Shown here piece by piece: positions 32,507 through 42,918 of a DNA stretch of 64,000 nucleotides; position 1 is the first letter of the stretch; each line of letters begins with the position of its first letter. Under the pieces are notes generated by a model. It saw nothing but the letters and a program-made list of their open reading frames with translations, did no database searches and had not been told where the DNA came from. This DNA comes from RYN-230 sp036509255. GTDB taxonomy: Bacteria > Actinomycetota > Actinomycetes > Streptosporangiales > Streptosporangiaceae. Both the position numbers and the translations under genes were made by a program. The stretch lies in contig DATCFY010000190.1 in the NCBI GenBank assembly GCA_036509255.1, forward strand, positions 1-64,000. The letters are read 5' to 3'.

Positions 32507-33355
32507 ATGACGGCGACCATCCTGGACGGTAAGGCGACCGCGACCGCGATCAAGGCCGAGCTCAAGGAGCGGGTGGCCGCCCTCGGCGTGCGGCCCGGCC
32601 TGGGCACCGTGCTGGTCGGGGACGATCCGGGCAGCCGGGCGTACGTCAACGGCAAGCACCGCGACTGCGCCGAGGTGGGCATCGCCAGCATCCGGCGGGA
32701 CCTGCCGGCCGACGCCACCCAGGATCAGATCGAGGCGGTGGTGGACGAGCTGAACGCCGACCCGGCCTGCACCGGCTACATTGTCCAGCTGCCGCTGCCG
32801 GCCGGGGTCGACGCGAACCGGGTGCTCAGCCGGATCGACCCGGACAAGGACGCGGACGGGCTGCACCCGCTGAACCTCGGCCGTCTCGTGCTGAATGAGC
32901 CGGGGTCGCTGCCCTGCACCCCGCGGGGCATCGTGGAACTGCTCCGCCGCTACGACGTGCCGATCGCCGGGGCCGACGTCACCGTGATCGGTCGCGGGAT
33001 TACCGTGGGGCGGGCGCTGGGTCTGCTGCTCACCCGGCGCACCGAGAACGCCACCGTCACCCTGTGCCACACCGGCACCAAAGACCTGGCCGCGCACACC
33101 CGGGAGGCGGACATCGTGGTGGTCGCCGCGGGCCGCCCCGGCCTGCTGACCGCGGACATGGTCCGGCCCGGGGCCGCGGTGCTCGATGTGGGGATCACCC
33201 GGACCGAGGCGGGGCTGGTTGGCGACGTGGCGCCCGAGGTCCGCGAGGTGGCCGGCTATGTCGCCCCGATGCCGGGCGGGGTCGGCCCGATGACCCGGGC
33301 GATGCTGCTGGTCAACGTCGTCGAGGCGGCGGAAAACGCCGCGCGGCAGGAGTAA
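32507..33355 (+). CDS. folD: Methylene-THF dehydrogenase / methenyl-THF cyclohydrolase
   Basis: Bifunctional one-carbon enzyme supplying the 10-formyl-THF used by PurN and PurH. The protein has 282 residues with SRAYVNGKHRDCAEVGI (catalytic Lys), YIVQLPLPAGVD, the NAD(P)-binding GRGITVGRALGLLL and PMPGGVGPMTRAMLL. GRG in place of the common GRS is usual for actinobacterial FolD in my recollection. 66 bp after purH. Confidence 0.94.
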   Translation: MTATILDGKATATAIKAELKERVAALGVRPGLGTVLVGDDPGSRAYVNGKHRDCAEVGIASIRRDLPADATQDQIEAVVDELNADPACTGYIVQLPLPAGVDANRVLSRIDPDKDADGLHPLNLGRLVLNEPGSLPCTPRGIVELLRRYDVPIAGADVTVIGRGITVGRALGLLLTRRTENATVTLCHTGTKDLAAHTREADIVVVAAGRPGLLTADMVRPGAAVLDVGITRTEAGLVGDVAPEVREVAGYVAPMPGGVGPMTRAMLLVNVVEAAENAARQE

Positions 33356-33555
33356 GCTACTAGCAAGTAACATCCTGGTCCGCCCCCTGGTCCGCCTCCC
33401 TGGTCCGACCGCAAGGCACCTAGGGGACCCCCGGAGGGTGAGCCAGGACCGGGCGTTTGGCACCCTTAAGGTGCGCCGCCGCTAACCGGGCCCAGCCTGG
33501 CCACCCAGGGCCAGTCCTGGATTGCGGCGAAAGGTAAGGAGGTTGGCCGCCGGTC

Positions 33556-34335
33556 ATGAACATCGTCGTTGGCGTTAAGCAGGTGCCGGACACGTGGGCG
33601 GAACGGACCCTGAGGCCCGAGGACTCGCGCCTGGACCGGGCGCCGGTCGATGGGGTCATCAACGAACTCGACGAGTACGCGATCGAGGAAGGGCTGCGCC
33701 TGGCCGAGGCGCACGGTGGTGAGGTCACCATCCTCACCATGGGCCCGGACAAGGCCAGTGAGTCGATCCGCAAGGCGCTGTCCATGGGCGCGGACAAGGC
33801 GGTGCACGTCCTCGACGACGGCCTGGCCGGCTCGGACGCGCTGCAGACGTCGGCGGTCCTGGCCGCGGTCCTGGACCGGATCGGCTTCGACCTGGTCATC
33901 CTGGGTGCGGAGTCCACCGACGCGCGGATGGGCGTGATGGCCGCCATGCTGGCCGAGCGGCTCGGCGTCCCGCAGGTCTCGCTGGCCAGCGAGGTCGAGG
34001 TGGACGGGACCGCGCTGCGGATCCACCGGCAGACCGACTACGGCTACGACAAGGTCGAGGCGACCCTGCCCGCCGTCATCAGCGTGGTGGAGAAGATCAA
34101 CGAGCCGCGTTACCCGTCCTTCAGGGGCATCATGGCGGCCAAGAAGAAGCCGGTCGAGACGCTCACCGTGGCCGACATCGGGATCGATGCGGGACAGGTC
34201 GGCCTGGATGGCGCCGCCACCGCCGTGGTCAGCTTCGCCAAGCGCCCGCCGCGGGAGGCGGGCACGGTCGTCAAGGACGAGGGCGACGGCGGGAGCAAGG
34301 CGGCCGAGTTCCTCGCCGCGCAGAAGTTCATCTGA
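33556..34335 (+). CDS. etfB: Electron transfer flavoprotein beta subunit
   Basis: AMP-binding subunit of ETF, which carries electrons from acyl-CoA and other flavin dehydrogenases to ETF:quinone oxidoreductase. The protein has 259 residues: MNIVVGVKQVPDT start, TMGPDKASESIRKALSMGADKAVHV, LGAESTDARMG, and the beta-subunit recognition region ISVVEKINEPRYPSFRGIMAAKKKP. AAGGAGG lies 15 nt upstream of the ATG. etfA follows after a repeat-filled 111-bp gap. Confidence 0.94.
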   Translation: MNIVVGVKQVPDTWAERTLRPEDSRLDRAPVDGVINELDEYAIEEGLRLAEAHGGEVTILTMGPDKASESIRKALSMGADKAVHVLDDGLAGSDALQTSAVLAAVLDRIGFDLVILGAESTDARMGVMAAMLAERLGVPQVSLASEVEVDGTALRIHRQTDYGYDKVEATLPAVISVVEKINEPRYPSFRGIMAAKKKPVETLTVADIGIDAGQVGLDGAATAVVSFAKRPPREAGTVVKDEGDGGSKAAEFLAAQKFI

Positions 34336-34350
34336 GCCACAGCCCGCCGA

Positions 34351-34413
34351 CGCACAGGACAGTCGCCCGCAGGACAGTCGCCGCGCAGGACAGTCGGCGC
34401 ACAGGACATCGGG
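34351..34413 (+). repeat. 15-16-bp tandem repeat x4 between etfB and etfA
   Basis: Four units of CGCRCAGGACAGTCGC-type sequence fill much of the gap; the last is degenerate. The etfA ribosome site (GGAAGG) lies after it. Confidence 0.85.
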
Positions 34414-34446
34414 GCAGCGTGAGCCCCCAAGGAAGGACGGCCGACG

Positions 34447-35412
34447 ATGGCTGAGGTTCTGGTTCTCGCCGAGCATGACGGCGAGACGGTGAAGAAGGTG
34501 ACTGGCGAGCTGCTCACTCTGGCCCGCCAGTTCGGTGAGCCCGCGGCCGTCTGGATCGGCGCGGGCGCGGAGGGCGGCCGGGACCGGCTGGCCGAGTTCG
34601 GCGCGGCCAAGGTCTACGTGGCCGACGGCGACGACGTCGCGGACTACATCGTCGCCCCAACGGCCGAGGTGCTGGCCGGGCTGGTGGGCCGCACCTCCCC
34701 GGTGGCTGTGCTGCTCGCCGCCACCGGCGAGGGCAAGGAAGTAGCCGGGCGGCTGGCGGTCAAGATCGGCTCCGGGGTGATCACCGACGCGGTCGGGCTC
34801 ACCACGGGTGACGACGGCGTGGTCGCCGAGCAGTCCATCTTCGGCGGCGCCATCGTCGTCCAGTCGACGGTCAAAACCGGGACCCCGATCATCGCCGTGC
34901 GGCCCAACTCCGTGGCGGCCGAGCCCGCACCGGCCGCCGCGGAGATCGAGCCGGCCGGGATCGAGCTGAGCGACGCCGCCAAGGCCGCCAAGATCACCGA
35001 GCGGGTGGTGGCTGAGCGGGGTGAGCGGCCAGAGCTCACCGAGGCGGCGATCGTGGTGTCCGGTGGCCGCGGGGTCGGCAACGCCGACAACTTCGCGCTG
35101 ATCGAGAAGCTGGCCGACTCCCTCGGCGCGGCTGTGGGCGCGTCCCGGGCCGCGACCGACGCGGGCTGGTACCCGCATCAGTTCCAGGTGGGCCAGACTG
35201 GCAAGACGGTCTCTCCGCAGCTGTACCTGGCGGTGGGCATCTCCGGGGCGATCCAGCACCGGGCCGGCATGCAGACCTCCAAGACGATCATGGTGGTCAA
35301 CAAGGATCCCGAGGCGCCGATCTTCGAGCTCGCCGACTTCGGCGTGGTCGGTGACCTGTTCCAGGTGGTGCCGCAGCTGACCGAGGAGGTCGAGCGGCGC
35401 TCGGCGAACTAG
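34447..35412 (+). CDS. etfA: Electron transfer flavoprotein alpha subunit
   Basis: FAD-binding ETF subunit, 321 residues. The C-terminal FAD domain has VVSGGRGVGNADNFALIE, GASRAATDAGWYPH, QVGQTGKTVSPQLYLAVGISGAIQH and the ETF-alpha signature with NKDPEAPIFELADFGVVGD. The ATG has GGAAGGACGG upstream. Forms a dimer with EtfB. Confidence 0.95.
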   Translation: MAEVLVLAEHDGETVKKVTGELLTLARQFGEPAAVWIGAGAEGGRDRLAEFGAAKVYVADGDDVADYIVAPTAEVLAGLVGRTSPVAVLLAATGEGKEVAGRLAVKIGSGVITDAVGLTTGDDGVVAEQSIFGGAIVVQSTVKTGTPIIAVRPNSVAAEPAPAAAEIEPAGIELSDAAKAAKITERVVAERGERPELTEAAIVVSGGRGVGNADNFALIEKLADSLGAAVGASRAATDAGWYPHQFQVGQTGKTVSPQLYLAVGISGAIQHRAGMQTSKTIMVVNKDPEAPIFELADFGVVGDLFQVVPQLTEEVERRSAN

Positions 35413-35463
35413 GTGCGGCCCCGGAAGGCGTCCTGCGGCGTGCCCGCGGACCGGAACGCCCAC

Positions 35464-35469
35464 TAGGCT
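35464..35469 (+). promoter_or_regulatory. -10 element (TAGGCT) upstream of the cysteine desulfurase
   Basis: TAGGCT ends ten bases before the ATG, so the leader would be only a few bases long. Confidence 0.45.
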
Positions 35470-35479
35470 GAAATCCGTC

Positions 35480-36712
35480 ATGGGGTACATCGACTACGTG
35501 TCTGCGCGCCCGCGGCCGTCTGAGGACTGCGTGGTCTACCTGGACCATGCCGCGACCACCCCGATGCTGCCTGAGGCACTGGCCGCGATGACGGAAGAGC
35601 TCGGCCAGCTGGGCAATCCCTCGTCGCTGCACAACGCCGGCCGCCGCGCCCGGCGCGTCGTGGAGGAGTCGCGCGAGCAGATCGCCGAGGTGTTCGGCGC
35701 CCGGCCCAGCGAGGTGATCTTCACCAGCGGCGGCACCGAGGCCGACAACCTGGCGGTGAAGGGCCTGTACTGGGCCCGCCGCGCGGCCGCCCTGGGCCGG
35801 TCCGCCGCCCCGCCCCGCCGGGTGCTGGCCACCGCCATCGAGCATCACGCGGTGCTGGACTCGGTGCACTGGCTGGCCGGTCATGAGGACGCGGCGGAGC
35901 ACTGGCTGCCGGTCGACGAGACTGGCGTCCTGCACCCCGCGGCGCTGGCCGAGGCCATCGCCGAGGACCCCGACGGCGTCGCCCTGGTCACCGTCATGTG
36001 GGCCAACAACGAGGTGGGCGCGGTCCAGCCGGTCACCGAGCTCGCCGCGCTGGCCCGGGAAAACGGCATCCCGTTCCACACCGACGCGGTGCAGGCGGCC
36101 GGCCAGCTGCCAGTCAGCTTCGCGAGCAGCGGCGCGGACGCGATGACCGTCACCGGGCACAAGTTCGGCGGCCCGGTGGGCGCGGGCGCGCTGCTGCTGG
36201 CCCGCGGGGTCCAGCCGGTCCCGGTGCTGCACGGCGGCGGCCAGGAGAGCGAGGTGCGGTCCGGCACGCTGGACGCCCCGGCCATCCGGGCGTTCGCGGT
36301 CGCGGCGGCGGTCATGGTCGGCCGCCGGAACGAGGAGGCCGCCCGGCTGGGCAAGCTCCGCGACGACCTGATCGCGCAGGTGCTCGCGGCCGTGCCGGAC
36401 GCCATCCTGAATGGCCCGCCCGCCGGCCCCGGCCGCCTGCCGGGCAACGCGCACTTCTCGTTCCCCGGCTGCGAGGGCGACGCCCTGCTGATGCTGCTCG
36501 ACGCCAAGGGCATCGCCTGCTCGACCGGGTCCGCCTGCACCGCCGGCGTGGCCCAGCCCAGTCACGTGCTGCTCGCCATGGGTGCGGACGAGGCCCGGTC
36601 CCGGGGGTCGCTGCGGTTCTCGCTGGGCCACACCTCTACCCCCGGCGATGTGGACGCGCTCGGCGCGGCCATCGGGGAGGCCGTGCAGCGGGCCCGGCGC
36701 GCCGCCCGCTGA
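35480..36712 (+). CDS. Cysteine desulfurase (IscS/NifS-like)
   Basis: PLP enzyme that takes sulfur from L-cysteine as a persulfide. The protein has 410 residues: YLDHAATTPMLPEAL, the cofactor region FTSGGTEADNLAVKG, HxDxxQ (HTDAVQAAGQ), Schiff-base lysine in VTGHKFGGPVG, and the persulfide Cys in GIACSTGSACTAGVAQPSHV. The immediate partner downstream is mnmA, which needs this sulfur for tRNA 2-thiouridine, so a role as the MnmA sulfur donor (and possibly Fe-S donor) is likely. A few N-terminal residues before VVYLDHAATT may be non-essential. Confidence 0.93.
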   Translation: MGYIDYVSARPRPSEDCVVYLDHAATTPMLPEALAAMTEELGQLGNPSSLHNAGRRARRVVEESREQIAEVFGARPSEVIFTSGGTEADNLAVKGLYWARRAAALGRSAAPPRRVLATAIEHHAVLDSVHWLAGHEDAAEHWLPVDETGVLHPAALAEAIAEDPDGVALVTVMWANNEVGAVQPVTELAALARENGIPFHTDAVQAAGQLPVSFASSGADAMTVTGHKFGGPVGAGALLLARGVQPVPVLHGGGQESEVRSGTLDAPAIRAFAVAAAVMVGRRNEEAARLGKLRDDLIAQVLAAVPDAILNGPPAGPGRLPGNAHFSFPGCEGDALLMLLDAKGIACSTGSACTAGVAQPSHVLLAMGADEARSRGSLRFSLGHTSTPGDVDALGAAIGEAVQRARRAAR

Positions 36713-36738
36713 CTCTCCGCACGGGGCCGGCGCAAAAG

Positions 36739-36761
36739 CTTTCCGCAACGAACCGCTCGCG
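36739..36761 (+). repeat. Dispersed CCGCAACG(G)AACC element, copy B
   Basis: CTTTCCGCAACGAACCGCTC lies in the intergenic region after the cysteine desulfurase stop. It is the only copy of the four outside a gene. Confidence 0.5.
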
Positions 36762-36791
36762 TCGCCATCCCCCGCGACGGCGTGGGATGAA

Positions 36792-36935
36792 GGCGGGGGT
36801 GCGGGGCCGGTGTACCGCGAGGCGTCGGATTCGGCGGCGGGTGGCGGGGGTGCGGGGCCGGTATACCGCCAGGCGTCGGATTCGGCGTGGGTGGCGGGGT
36901 CGGCGCCGGGTACCGCGTGGCGTCGGGCTAGACGT
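36792..36935 (+). repeat. 51-bp tandem repeat, about 2.8 units, before mnmA
   Basis: The first two ~51-bp units (from 36792 and from 36843) are nearly identical; a third (from 36893) is degenerate. Features of each unit are GGCGGGGGTGCGGGGCCGGT, a TACCGC centre and GGCGTCGG. No gene is supported here. The 278-bp gap also contains element copy B and the mnmA promoter. Confidence 0.85.
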
Positions 36936-36975
36936 CGGTGCCGGACGCGTGGCGCGAGACACGCCCGCCGGCACG

Positions 36976-36981
36976 TAGGCT
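36976..36981 (+). promoter_or_regulatory. Likely mnmA -10 element (TAGGCT)
   Basis: TAGGCT ends nine bases before the ATG; a very short leader is implied. Confidence 0.45.
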
Positions 36982-36990
36982 CGGTAGGCG

Positions 36991-38094
36991 ATGAACCGTC
37001 TTCGTGTGCTGGCCGCCATGTCCGGCGGAGTGGACTCGGCGGTGGCCGCCGCCCGCGCCGCCGACGCCGGTCACGACGTGACCGGCGTCCATCTGGCGCT
37101 GTCCTCGAACCCCCAGTCCTACCGCTCCGGCGCCCGGGGCTGCTGCACCGTGGAGGACGCCCGCGATGCCCGCCGGGCCGCGGACGTGATCGGCATCCCG
37201 TTCTACGTGTGGGACATGGCCGAGCGGTTCGACCGGGACGTGGTGGCGGATTTCGTGGCCGAGTACGCGGCGGGCCGTACCCCCAACCCCTGCCTGCGCT
37301 GCAACGAGAAGATCAAGTTCGCGGCAGTCCTCGACCGGGCTCTGGCCCTGGGGTTCGACGCGGTCTGCACCGGCCATCACGCCCGCATCGAGGACGGCCG
37401 ACTGGTCCGCAGCGTGGACCCGGATAAGGACCAGTCCTACGTGCTGGCGGTGCTCAGCCGCGAGCAGCTGAGCCGGTCCATGTTCCCGCTGGGCTCCTCG
37501 ACCAAGGCCGAGGTCCGCGCGGAAGCCGCAGCGCGGGGGATGGCCGTAGCCAGCAAGCCCGACAGCCACGACGTCTGCTTCATCCCGGACGGGGACACCC
37601 GGTCGTTCCTGGCGGCCCGCCTGGGCGACGCGCCGGGCCGCATCGTGGCCGAGGACGGGACGCCGGTGGGCACGCACGACGGGTCCTTCGGGTTCACGAT
37701 CGGCCAGCGCAAGGGGCTGCGGGTCGGGGTCCCGGCGGCGGACGGCCGGCCCCGCTACGTGCTGGACATCGAGCCGGTGTCCGGGACCGTGACCGTCGGG
37801 CCGCGCGAGTCCCTGGACGTGCAGGAGATCGTGGCGGACCGGCCGGTGTGGAGCGGCTGCGAGCCGCTGCGCGAGCCGCGCGAATGCCTGGTCCAGCTGC
37901 GAGCCCACGGCGAGGTGCACGGGGCCACCGCCGGGCTGGCGGGGGACGAGCTCCGGATCACGCTGGACCGGCCGGCTCAGGGTGTGGCCAAGGGCCAGGC
38001 CGCGGTCCTGTACGACGGCAACACCGTGCTGGGCAGCGCCACCATCAGCGGAACCCGCACCATGGCGTCCGCGCCGGCGGACTCCGCTCGCTGA
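36991..38094 (+). CDS. mnmA: tRNA-specific 2-thiouridylase
   Basis: Activates U34 of tRNA(Lys/Glu/Gln) with ATP and inserts sulfur. The protein has 367 residues. The PP-loop SGGVDSAVAAA is near residue 10, the catalytic Cys is in TPNPCLRCNEK, the second (persulfide) Cys is in DVCFIPDGD, and FTIGQRKGLRVG is conserved. The desulfurase upstream is the probable sulfur donor. Confidence 0.95.
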   Translation: MNRLRVLAAMSGGVDSAVAAARAADAGHDVTGVHLALSSNPQSYRSGARGCCTVEDARDARRAADVIGIPFYVWDMAERFDRDVVADFVAEYAAGRTPNPCLRCNEKIKFAAVLDRALALGFDAVCTGHHARIEDGRLVRSVDPDKDQSYVLAVLSREQLSRSMFPLGSSTKAEVRAEAAARGMAVASKPDSHDVCFIPDGDTRSFLAARLGDAPGRIVAEDGTPVGTHDGSFGFTIGQRKGLRVGVPAADGRPRYVLDIEPVSGTVTVGPRESLDVQEIVADRPVWSGCEPLREPRECLVQLRAHGEVHGATAGLAGDELRITLDRPAQGVAKGQAAVLYDGNTVLGSATISGTRTMASAPADSAR

Positions 38095-38315
38095 CCCGCC
38101 GCCTGCCCGCTGAACCCCCGGCGCGGCCTGCCCGGTGACCCGGCGCCGGCCCGGATTGGCCGCTCCAGCGGAACCCGACGTCAAGGGCATGCTTCCGGTC
38201 AATGACCGCGCCCTCACCGCGCCAAACGCCATGATCACGAGACGGCAGCCGAATCGTGTCAGCTTCGCTTCATTGCGGGCCTGAGACTAGCAAATGTTCC
38301 GTGAAAGTGCATCCC

Positions 38316-38344
38316 TTGTTACGGGTGGGGAAAGACCCTAACGT
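38316..38344 (+). promoter_or_regulatory. Sigma-70-type promoter of the sugar ABC operon
   Basis: -35 TTGTTA (38316-38321), a 17-bp spacer and -10 TAACGT (38339-38344). The dyad CGTTA-CAGT-TAACG (38342-38355) overlaps the -10 and start site and could be an operator. It is the best conventional promoter in the window. The remaining 38095-38315 sequence is gene-free; CATGATCACGAG near 38230 resembles one end of the 7748 hairpin, but without a partner arm. Confidence 0.6.
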
Positions 38345-38400
38345 TACAGTTAACGGCAGGGGTGACAGGTGCAAAGAGGCATCAGGCCGCAGGAGGCACG

Positions 38401-39735
38401 ATGATCGGTGGCAGTGATCGCCAGGCCAGTTCTCACCGGGCCCCGCGAGTGCCCAGACCTAAACGCCGGTCCCGTTTCCGGGCCCTGGCCGCGGCCGGAG
38501 GCGGGGCGGTGCTGGCCTCCGCGCTGCTGGCCGCCTGCGGAACCAGCAGCGCCAGCACCGGGCCGGTCACGCTGAACTTCTACTTCTACCCGGACGGCTC
38601 GGGCGCCACTCAGCAGCAGATTGACAACTGCAACAAGTCCAATGGCGGCAAATACACCATCTCCTACCAGCAGCTGCCCGCCGCGGCGGACGGTCAGCGG
38701 CAGCAGATGGTCCGCCGGCTGGCTGCGCATGACAACACCATGGACATCCTGGGGCTCGACGTGACCTGGGAAGCCGAGTTCGCCCAGGCCGGCTGGGTCG
38801 AGCCGTGGACCGGCGCGAACAAGGCCGCGGCCGAGAAGGGCACGCTCCCGGCCGCCCTGGACACGGCGCTCTGGAAGGGCAAGCTCGTCGCGGTCCCGGA
38901 TAACAGCAACACGCAGCTGCTGTGGTACAACTCCGCCCTGGTCAAGACCCCGCCCAAGACGTGGGCGGAGATGTTCGCAGACGCGGCGAAGCTGAAGAAG
39001 GAAGGCAAACCGCACTACATCGAGATCCAGGGCGCGCAGTACGAGGGCGCCACGGTGTGGTTCAACACCATGGTGGCCAGCGAGGGCGGCTCCATCCTGA
39101 ACCCGACCGCGACCAAGGTCACGCTGGGCAACCCCGCGGTCAAGGCCCTGTCGGTCATGCATCAGCTGGCCATCGGTCCGGGCGGGGACCCGTCACTGGA
39201 CGTGCAGATGGAGAACCAGAACCGGCTGGCCATGGAGGCCGGCCAGGCCGCGTTCCAGCTGAACTACCCGTTCGTGTATCCGGCCATGAAGCTGGACAAC
39301 CCGAAGCTGTTCAAGACCTTCAAGTGGGCGCTCTACCCGGAGGTCACCCCCGGGGTGCCGGCCAAGGTCACAATCGGCGGCACGGACCTCGCGGTCAGCC
39401 GCTACTCCCAGCACAAGGCCCTGGCCTTCCAGGCCGCGCTGTGCATCCGGAACCGGGCGAACCAGATCATCGGGGCCAACGTGGGCGGCGTCCCGCCCAC
39501 CCTTACCAGTCTGTACAGCGATCCGGCGCTGTTCAAGTACTACCCGTTCCACGCGGACATCCTGAGCGCGCTGGAGCACGCCAGCGTCCGCCCGAAGACG
39601 CCTGTGTACCAGGTCGTGTCGATCGACATCTCGCACCTGGTCTCGCCGGCGTCCGGCATCAGCCCGACCGGCACGGAGAAATCGATGGTCAGCCAGCTCA
39701 ATGACGCCCTGCAATCGAAGGGCCTGGTCCCGTGA
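38401..39735 (+). CDS. lpqY: ABC transporter sugar-binding lipoprotein (LpqY type)
   Basis: Extracytoplasmic solute-binding protein, 444 residues. A basic N-terminus (PRPKRRSRFR) precedes a hydrophobic stretch and the lipobox LLAAC, with Cys as the lipidation site. DGQRQQMVRRLAAHDNTMDILGLDVTWEAEFAQAGWVEP resembles the mycobacterial trehalose-binding LpqY (QLARRL..LDVMALDVVWTAEFAEAGW) as I recall it, so trehalose or a close alpha-glucoside is the probable ligand. The ATG at 38401 is set by AGGAGG; an upstream in-frame start would precede the ribosome site. First gene of an importer operon. Confidence 0.88.
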   Translation: MIGGSDRQASSHRAPRVPRPKRRSRFRALAAAGGGAVLASALLAACGTSSASTGPVTLNFYFYPDGSGATQQQIDNCNKSNGGKYTISYQQLPAAADGQRQQMVRRLAAHDNTMDILGLDVTWEAEFAQAGWVEPWTGANKAAAEKGTLPAALDTALWKGKLVAVPDNSNTQLLWYNSALVKTPPKTWAEMFADAAKLKKEGKPHYIEIQGAQYEGATVWFNTMVASEGGSILNPTATKVTLGNPAVKALSVMHQLAIGPGGDPSLDVQMENQNRLAMEAGQAAFQLNYPFVYPAMKLDNPKLFKTFKWALYPEVTPGVPAKVTIGGTDLAVSRYSQHKALAFQAALCIRNRANQIIGANVGGVPPTLTSLYSDPALFKYYPFHADILSALEHASVRPKTPVYQVVSIDISHLVSPASGISPTGTEKSMVSQLNDALQSKGLVP

Positions 39736-39802
39736 GGCCGGGCTCTCCGGTGACCCGGGACGCAGCGGGCGGCAGGCAGGGTATGAGGGAAGGAAGGGGC
39801 CG

Positions 39803-40750
39803 ATGAGCACGACCACCGAGGCGGTCCCCGGCGGGGCGACCACAGAAGTAGCCAAGGGACGAAAAGCGCCCCTGTCCGAAGGGGCGCGGGCCGAGCGCAG
39901 GCTGGGCTGGCTGCTGTGCGCGCCCGCGGTCATCGTGATGATCGGCGTCACCGCCTACCCGGTCGGCTACGCCGTCTACCTCTCGCTGCTGCGTGACAAC
40001 CTGGAGCTCCCGAACGCGGTCAAGTTCATCGGGCTGAGTAACTACGGGGCGGTGCTCAGCTCCCCTTACTGGTGGCAGGCGCTGAAGGTGACCGTGATCA
40101 TCACGGTCATCTCGGTCGCCTTCACGCTGGTGCTGGGCATGCTGCTGGCCCTGCTCATGCACCGGACATTGTTCGGCCGGGGCACGGTCCGCACCGCGGC
40201 GCTCATCCCCTACGGGATCGTGACCGTCGCCGCCGCCTACGGCTGGCAGTACGCCTGGACCCCGGGCCAGGGCTACCTGTCCGCGCTGTTCAATAACGCG
40301 GCCCCGCTGACCACGGAATACAAGGCCCTCGCGGTCATCATCCTGGCCGAGATCTGGAAGACCACGCCGTTCATGGCGCTGCTGCTGCTGGCCGGGCTCT
40401 CGCTGGTGCCCGAAGACCTGCTGAAGGCGGCCAAGGTGGACGGGGCCACGGCCTGGCAGCGCTTCACCAAGATCACGCTGCCGCTGATGAAACCGGCCAT
40501 CCTGGTCGCGCTGCTGTTCCGCACCCTGGACTCGTTCCGGATCTTCGACAACATCTACATCCTGACCGGCGGGACCAACAACACCGGCTCAGTCTCGATC
40601 CTGGGCTACGACAACTTGTTCAACGCGCTGAACCTGGGCATCGGGTCGGCGATCTCCATCCTGATCTTCATCTGCGTGGCGATCATCGCCTTCCTGTTCA
40701 TCAGGGGCTTCGGCGCGTCGGCCCCAGGCAGCAACCTCGGAAACAGGTGA
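39803..40750 (+). CDS. sugA: ABC sugar permease, SugA type
   Basis: Inner-membrane permease of the MalF family, 315 residues with about six helices (LLCAPAVIVMIGVTAYPVGYAVYL near the N-terminus). The EAA loop DLLKAAKVDGATAWQRFTKITLPLMKPAI contacts the ATPase. The ATG at 39803 is preceded by GGAAGGGG. Paired with the next permease. Confidence 0.9.
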   Translation: MSTTTEAVPGGATTEVAKGRKAPLSEGARAERRLGWLLCAPAVIVMIGVTAYPVGYAVYLSLLRDNLELPNAVKFIGLSNYGAVLSSPYWWQALKVTVIITVISVAFTLVLGMLLALLMHRTLFGRGTVRTAALIPYGIVTVAAAYGWQYAWTPGQGYLSALFNNAAPLTTEYKALAVIILAEIWKTTPFMALLLLAGLSLVPEDLLKAAKVDGATAWQRFTKITLPLMKPAILVALLFRTLDSFRIFDNIYILTGGTNNTGSVSILGYDNLFNALNLGIGSAISILIFICVAIIAFLFIRGFGASAPGSNLGNR

Positions 40751-40757
40751 CCCGGTT

Positions 40758-41597
40758 ATGGCGGCTGTTACCACGACACCCCGGCAGAAGATTGGGTGGG
40801 GCACGGCAAACTTCGTGGTCATCGCCCTGGCGATGATCCCGGTGCTCTGGCTGGTCTCGCTGTCATTCAAGACGCCGACGGCGATCCTGGACCCGTCCTT
40901 CATCCCGGCCTCATGGACCTGGAGCAACTACACCCAGATCCTGAGCACCACGCAGTTCATCAGGCCGCTGATCAACTCGATCGGCATCGGCGTCATCTCG
41001 ACGTTCATCGCCGTGGTGCTGGCCTCCATGGCGGCCTACGCGGTGGCCCGGCTGCGCTTCCCGGGCAAGGGCATCCTGATCGGGATGGCGCTGCTCATCG
41101 CGATGTTCCCGGCCATCTCCCTGGTCACGCCGCTGTTCAGCATCGAGCGGGCGATCGGCCTGTTCAACACGTGGCCCGGGCTGATCATCCCTTACATCGC
41201 GTTCGGCCTGCCGCTCGGCATCTACACGCTGTCCGCGTTCTTCCGGGAGATCCCCTGGGAGCTGGAAAAGGCGGCCAAGGTGGACGGGGCCACGCCCTTC
41301 CAGGCGTTCGTGAGGGTCATCGCCCCGCTCGCCGCGCCGGGCATGGTCACCACGGCCATCCTGGTCTTCCTGTTCTGCTGGAACGAGTTCCTGTTCGCGA
41401 TCTCGTTCACCTCGACGCTGGCCGCCCGGACGGCGCCGGCCTCCATCGCCTACTTCAGCGGCAGTTCGCAGTTCACCGTGCCGACCGGCCCCATCGCGGC
41501 CGCTGCGGTGGTCATCACCATCCCGATCATCATCTTCGTGGTGTTCTTCCAGCGCCGGATCGTCGCCGGGCTGACATCAGGCGCGGTCAAGGGCTAG
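40758..41597 (+). CDS. sugB: ABC sugar permease, SugB type
   Basis: MalG-family permease, 279 residues, about six helices. The EAA loop is IPWELEKAAKVDGATPFQAFVRVIAPLAAPGM. It follows sugA by 7 bp and precedes the ATPase by 21 bp, so one operon. Confidence 0.91.
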   Translation: MAAVTTTPRQKIGWGTANFVVIALAMIPVLWLVSLSFKTPTAILDPSFIPASWTWSNYTQILSTTQFIRPLINSIGIGVISTFIAVVLASMAAYAVARLRFPGKGILIGMALLIAMFPAISLVTPLFSIERAIGLFNTWPGLIIPYIAFGLPLGIYTLSAFFREIPWELEKAAKVDGATPFQAFVRVIAPLAAPGMVTTAILVFLFCWNEFLFAISFTSTLAARTAPASIAYFSGSSQFTVPTGPIAAAAVVITIPIIIFVVFFQRRIVAGLTSGAVKG

Positions 41598-41618
41598 CGC
41601 GGATCCAAGGAGAGAGCA

Positions 41619-42911
<1,293 letters not shown>

Positions 42912-42918
42912 CCATCGG

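Noticed and set aside
30659..33463. Very long open frame on the minus strand opposite purN-purH-folD
   Set aside because: It is the antisense shadow of three recognisable enzymes; the protein is His/Arg/Gly/Pro-rich without domains. High GC leaves few stops in this frame.
36787..36978. Arginine-rich 63-codon frame in the 51-bp repeat array
   Set aside because: Follows from the repeat and high GC; no ribosome site, and it runs into the mnmA promoter. Kept only as an observation.
38225..38240. CATGATCACGAG resembling the end of the 7748/25361 hairpin
   Set aside because: No partner arm or loop nearby; too short to call a copy.
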